Source of the DNA: Thermoproteota archaeon
GTDB lineage: Archaea > Thermoproteota > Thermoprotei > Gearchaeales > Gearchaeaceae
Direction of reading: 5' to 3'
Length of the DNA stretch: 33,040 nt
NCBI GenBank assembly: GCA_021324265.1
Contig: JAJPJK010000008.1
Location: 1 to 33,040, forward strand
Shown here: positions 31,310 to 33,040 of the stretch, piece by piece
Layout: each line of letters starts with the position of its first letter
Position numbering within the stretch: position 1 is the stretch's first letter
The notes under the pieces: model-generated
Databases searched by the model: none
What the model was told of the DNA's origin: nothing
Seen by the model: the letters and a program-made list of their open reading frames with translations, nothing else
Position numbers and translations under genes: made by a program

Positions 31310-32575
31310 CTACTCTTCGCCCCATTTAGTTAGATATAATGATAATGCTAGAAAAACAACGCTCAAAACTCCAAGAATAATCAATGCTACAGGTGTTAAT
31401 GCAAGTACACCTTGAATCATACTTTCTCTCAAACCTACACTTAGATAGTACAATGGTAATATTGCAGCTACGGCCTGTAAGTATGAGGGCATGACTTCCA
31501 CGGGGAAGAAGACTCCACTTAAGAACATCATCGGAAAAGCGATTACTGAACCAACTGTTGCTGCAGTATCTGGCTGCTTGAAAACTGTACCAAGAACGGT
31601 TCCTATTGTGGTGAAACAGAAAGTACCGAGTATGATTCCTATCAGCGTAAGCAAGATATGAAGAGGATCTAATATTACGGTAGTTTTAAAGACGAAATAA
31701 CCTGTTATTAACAATATCACAGAGGATATGGCGATAAGGATTAGCTGGCTTAAAAATACACCGAAAATCCATTCATATTTCCTAAGAGGCGTAGCTACCA
31801 CTCTTTTGAAAATACCCCTTCTTCTCAGATCGGAGATTACACCTGTCAAACCAAAAAGGGCGTTAGACATAATAGTGAAAGCTATATAGGATGGTACATA
31901 GTAATCACTTGCTGATATCGGCCTTATCCCTATTTCAACCTCATTCACAGGTATGCTAAGATTATTTCCAGTAGAATAAGAACCAAATTTGGAAATGAAG
32001 TTATTCATAAACCCCATGAATTGTTCATAGGAAGGGTCAGCCTTACTTATATAAATTTCCAAAGAGACATTATTCAGCTTTATTTTTTGAAGAGCCGTCT
32101 TCATGTAGCTTAATAGCAAAGAAATCTCTTGTTTTTGAGTATCATTTAAATAAGTTGAATTTAGCAAAATACTTAGCTGCGCTATTCCCTCTTCAAGCTT
32201 CGCTTTTTCTGAATAATTTAATAAGTATGACTGAAAACCTCTGGGTATAACTATAACTCTTCGTTGCTCAAATATGCCGCCCTGTGATCTCGCAAAAGAA
32301 AGAGCATCGACGTTGCTGGGTATTGTTTTCACGCTGAAGATGCCAGTGTCATTAAGGCTTTTTATAAAGGCAGAAGATAGCTGTGTAGCATTTCCTTGCT
32401 GATCTAAGTCCTTGTTTTGGACGTATACTGTGAAGCTTATATTCTGAGTGTTACCGAAGATAGAACCAAATACAGCAAGCAAAAGAACCGGAAAGATTAT
32501 GGAGAAGAATAGGCCAGATCTACTTCTAAGCCATGTTTTGAAAAATGCATTGGCTACATAAACTGAGTTCTTCAT
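31310..32575 (-). CDS. ABC-2 type transporter permease with extracytoplasmic domain
   Basis: This 421-residue exporter subunit has an N-terminal helix (about 20-38) and an outer domain of about 180 residues with many polar and coiled segments. Five helices follow from about residue 232. The ABC-2 coupling segment LRRRGIFKRVVATPLRKYEW is near 252-271. FPMMFLSGVFFPVEVMPSYLQ and AAILPLYYLSVGLRES precede the last helix. The topology matches the ABC2_membrane_3 group (YhgE/DrrB-like). The ATG overlaps the ATPase stop by 4 nt, so the pair is one exporter, separate from the unit at 26362-28884. Likely roles are export of lipids, drugs or peptides; the substrate is not predictable. Confidence 0.85.
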   Translation of the reverse strand: MKNSVYVANAFFKTWLRSRSGLFFSIIFPVLLLAVFGSIFGNTQNISFTVYVQNKDLDQQGNATQLSSAFIKSLNDTGIFSVKTIPSNVDALSFARSQGGIFEQRRVIVIPRGFQSYLLNYSEKAKLEEGIAQLSILLNSTYLNDTQKQEISLLLSYMKTALQKIKLNNVSLEIYISKADPSYEQFMGFMNNFISKFGSYSTGNNLSIPVNEVEIGIRPISASDYYVPSYIAFTIMSNALFGLTGVISDLRRRGIFKRVVATPLRKYEWIFGVFLSQLILIAISSVILLITGYFVFKTTVILDPLHILLTLIGIILGTFCFTTIGTVLGTVFKQPDTAATVGSVIAFPMMFLSGVFFPVEVMPSYLQAVAAILPLYYLSVGLRESMIQGVLALTPVALIILGVLSVVFLALSLYLTKWGEE

Positions 32576-33040
32576 GCAAGCTCACCTGCTTCAGTTATCT
32601 TCGAACCAATGAGCTTAAGAAATACATCTTCCAAGCTAGGAGATTTTAATTCAATATCCTCAAATCCATTAACCTCGAGTTCATAAGCAATCTTCCTTGC
32701 TTTAAGCCTATTCTCAGTCTTTATGAGATAATAATCTTTATCTTCAATGAACTCTACCTCATCTTCTATGATTTTGGGTATTTTTGGATCCTTCCTTACC
32801 TTAACTACATACTTTATTCCATACTTATTAACCATTGATTTAGGATCATCAATGGCCATGATTTTGCCCCTTAATATGATCGCAACTCTGTCGCATAACC
32901 TTTCGGCTTCTTCGATATAATGCGTAGTTAGAAATACTGTCTTCCCAGCATCCCGAAGCCTAGTAATTACAGACCAGACAGTCCTCCTTATTTCTGGATC
33001 AAGACCAACAGTAGGTTCATCCAAAAAAACCAGTTCTGGG
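32572..33040 (-). CDS. ABC transporter ATP-binding protein, partial (C-terminal part)
   Basis: The frame is open to the window edge. The visible 155 residues start at Walker B (PELVFLDEPTVGLDP), followed by the switch His in TTHYIEEAERLCDRVAII and the DrrA-type C-terminal domain (KYVVKVRKDP to SPSLEDVFLKLIGS). Walker A and the signature lie outside. An internal TTG at 33024 is not the true start. It is the ATPase partner of the permease whose gene overlaps by 4 nt downstream. Confidence 0.93.
   Translation of the reverse strand, partial: PELVFLDEPTVGLDPEIRRTVWSVITRLRDAGKTVFLTTHYIEEAERLCDRVAIILRGKIMAIDDPKSMVNKYGIKYVVKVRKDPKIPKIIEDEVEFIEDKDYYLIKTENRLKARKIAYELEVNGFEDIELKSPSLEDVFLKLIGSKITEAGELA

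Overview
The window looks like AT-rich archaeal chromosome. The evidence is archaeal-type genes (tRNA Cm56 methyltransferase, a Cas6 of the Pyrococcus type, MoxR/RavA-like ATPase), tight head-to-tail operons with 1-17 nt overlaps, and TATA boxes 22-34 nt upstream of many start codons, implying leaderless or nearly leaderless mRNAs. Complete aconitase and a seven-gene heme pathway suggest a respiring, probably aerobic organism. I cannot place it to order; a thermophilic or acidophilic Thermoplasmatota or TACK archaeon is a guess.

Left part (1-9661). A MoxR-type AAA ATPase, broken by a frameshift, lies upstream of a partial protein that starts inside its stop codon. Then come trm56, a stand-alone cas6, and divergently an NRAMP manganese/iron transporter; cas6 and the transporter share a TATA region framed by an inverted repeat. 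Next is a decayed area: a frameshifted secreted-protein remnant, two ABC-2 type permeases with no ATPase gene, and a 16-codon relic ORF where an ATPase gene would be expected. An MntR-type regulator with all six metal ligands, a PAP2 phosphatase and a zinc-type medium-chain dehydrogenase follow.

Middle part (9695-19956). On the minus strand hemA-hemC-hemD-hemB-hemL-hemE-hemH form one translationally coupled operon in pathway order, running from glutamyl-tRNA to a ferrochelatase resembling the Bacillus coproporphyrin ferrochelatase. The oxidase steps are not here. HemC carries His where the family has a substrate-binding Arg. Upstream are a YtcJ-like amidohydrolase and purE-purK.

Right part (20010-33040). 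On the plus strand are an MFS transporter, a winged-helix/membrane fusion protein and a secreted, membrane-anchored protein of unknown function. On the minus strand a unit led by an ArsR-like regulator contains a membrane protein with a large beta-rich domain of unknown function, an ABC ATPase, two ABC-2 permeases, a small membrane protein and aconitase A. Two copies of AGTACAAA exactly 40 bp apart flank its TATA box. A nitroreductase and a second ABC exporter (permease plus truncated ATPase) reach the window edge. I found no rRNA, tRNA, CRISPR array or intact mobile element, and no gene-free stretch longer than 300 bases.
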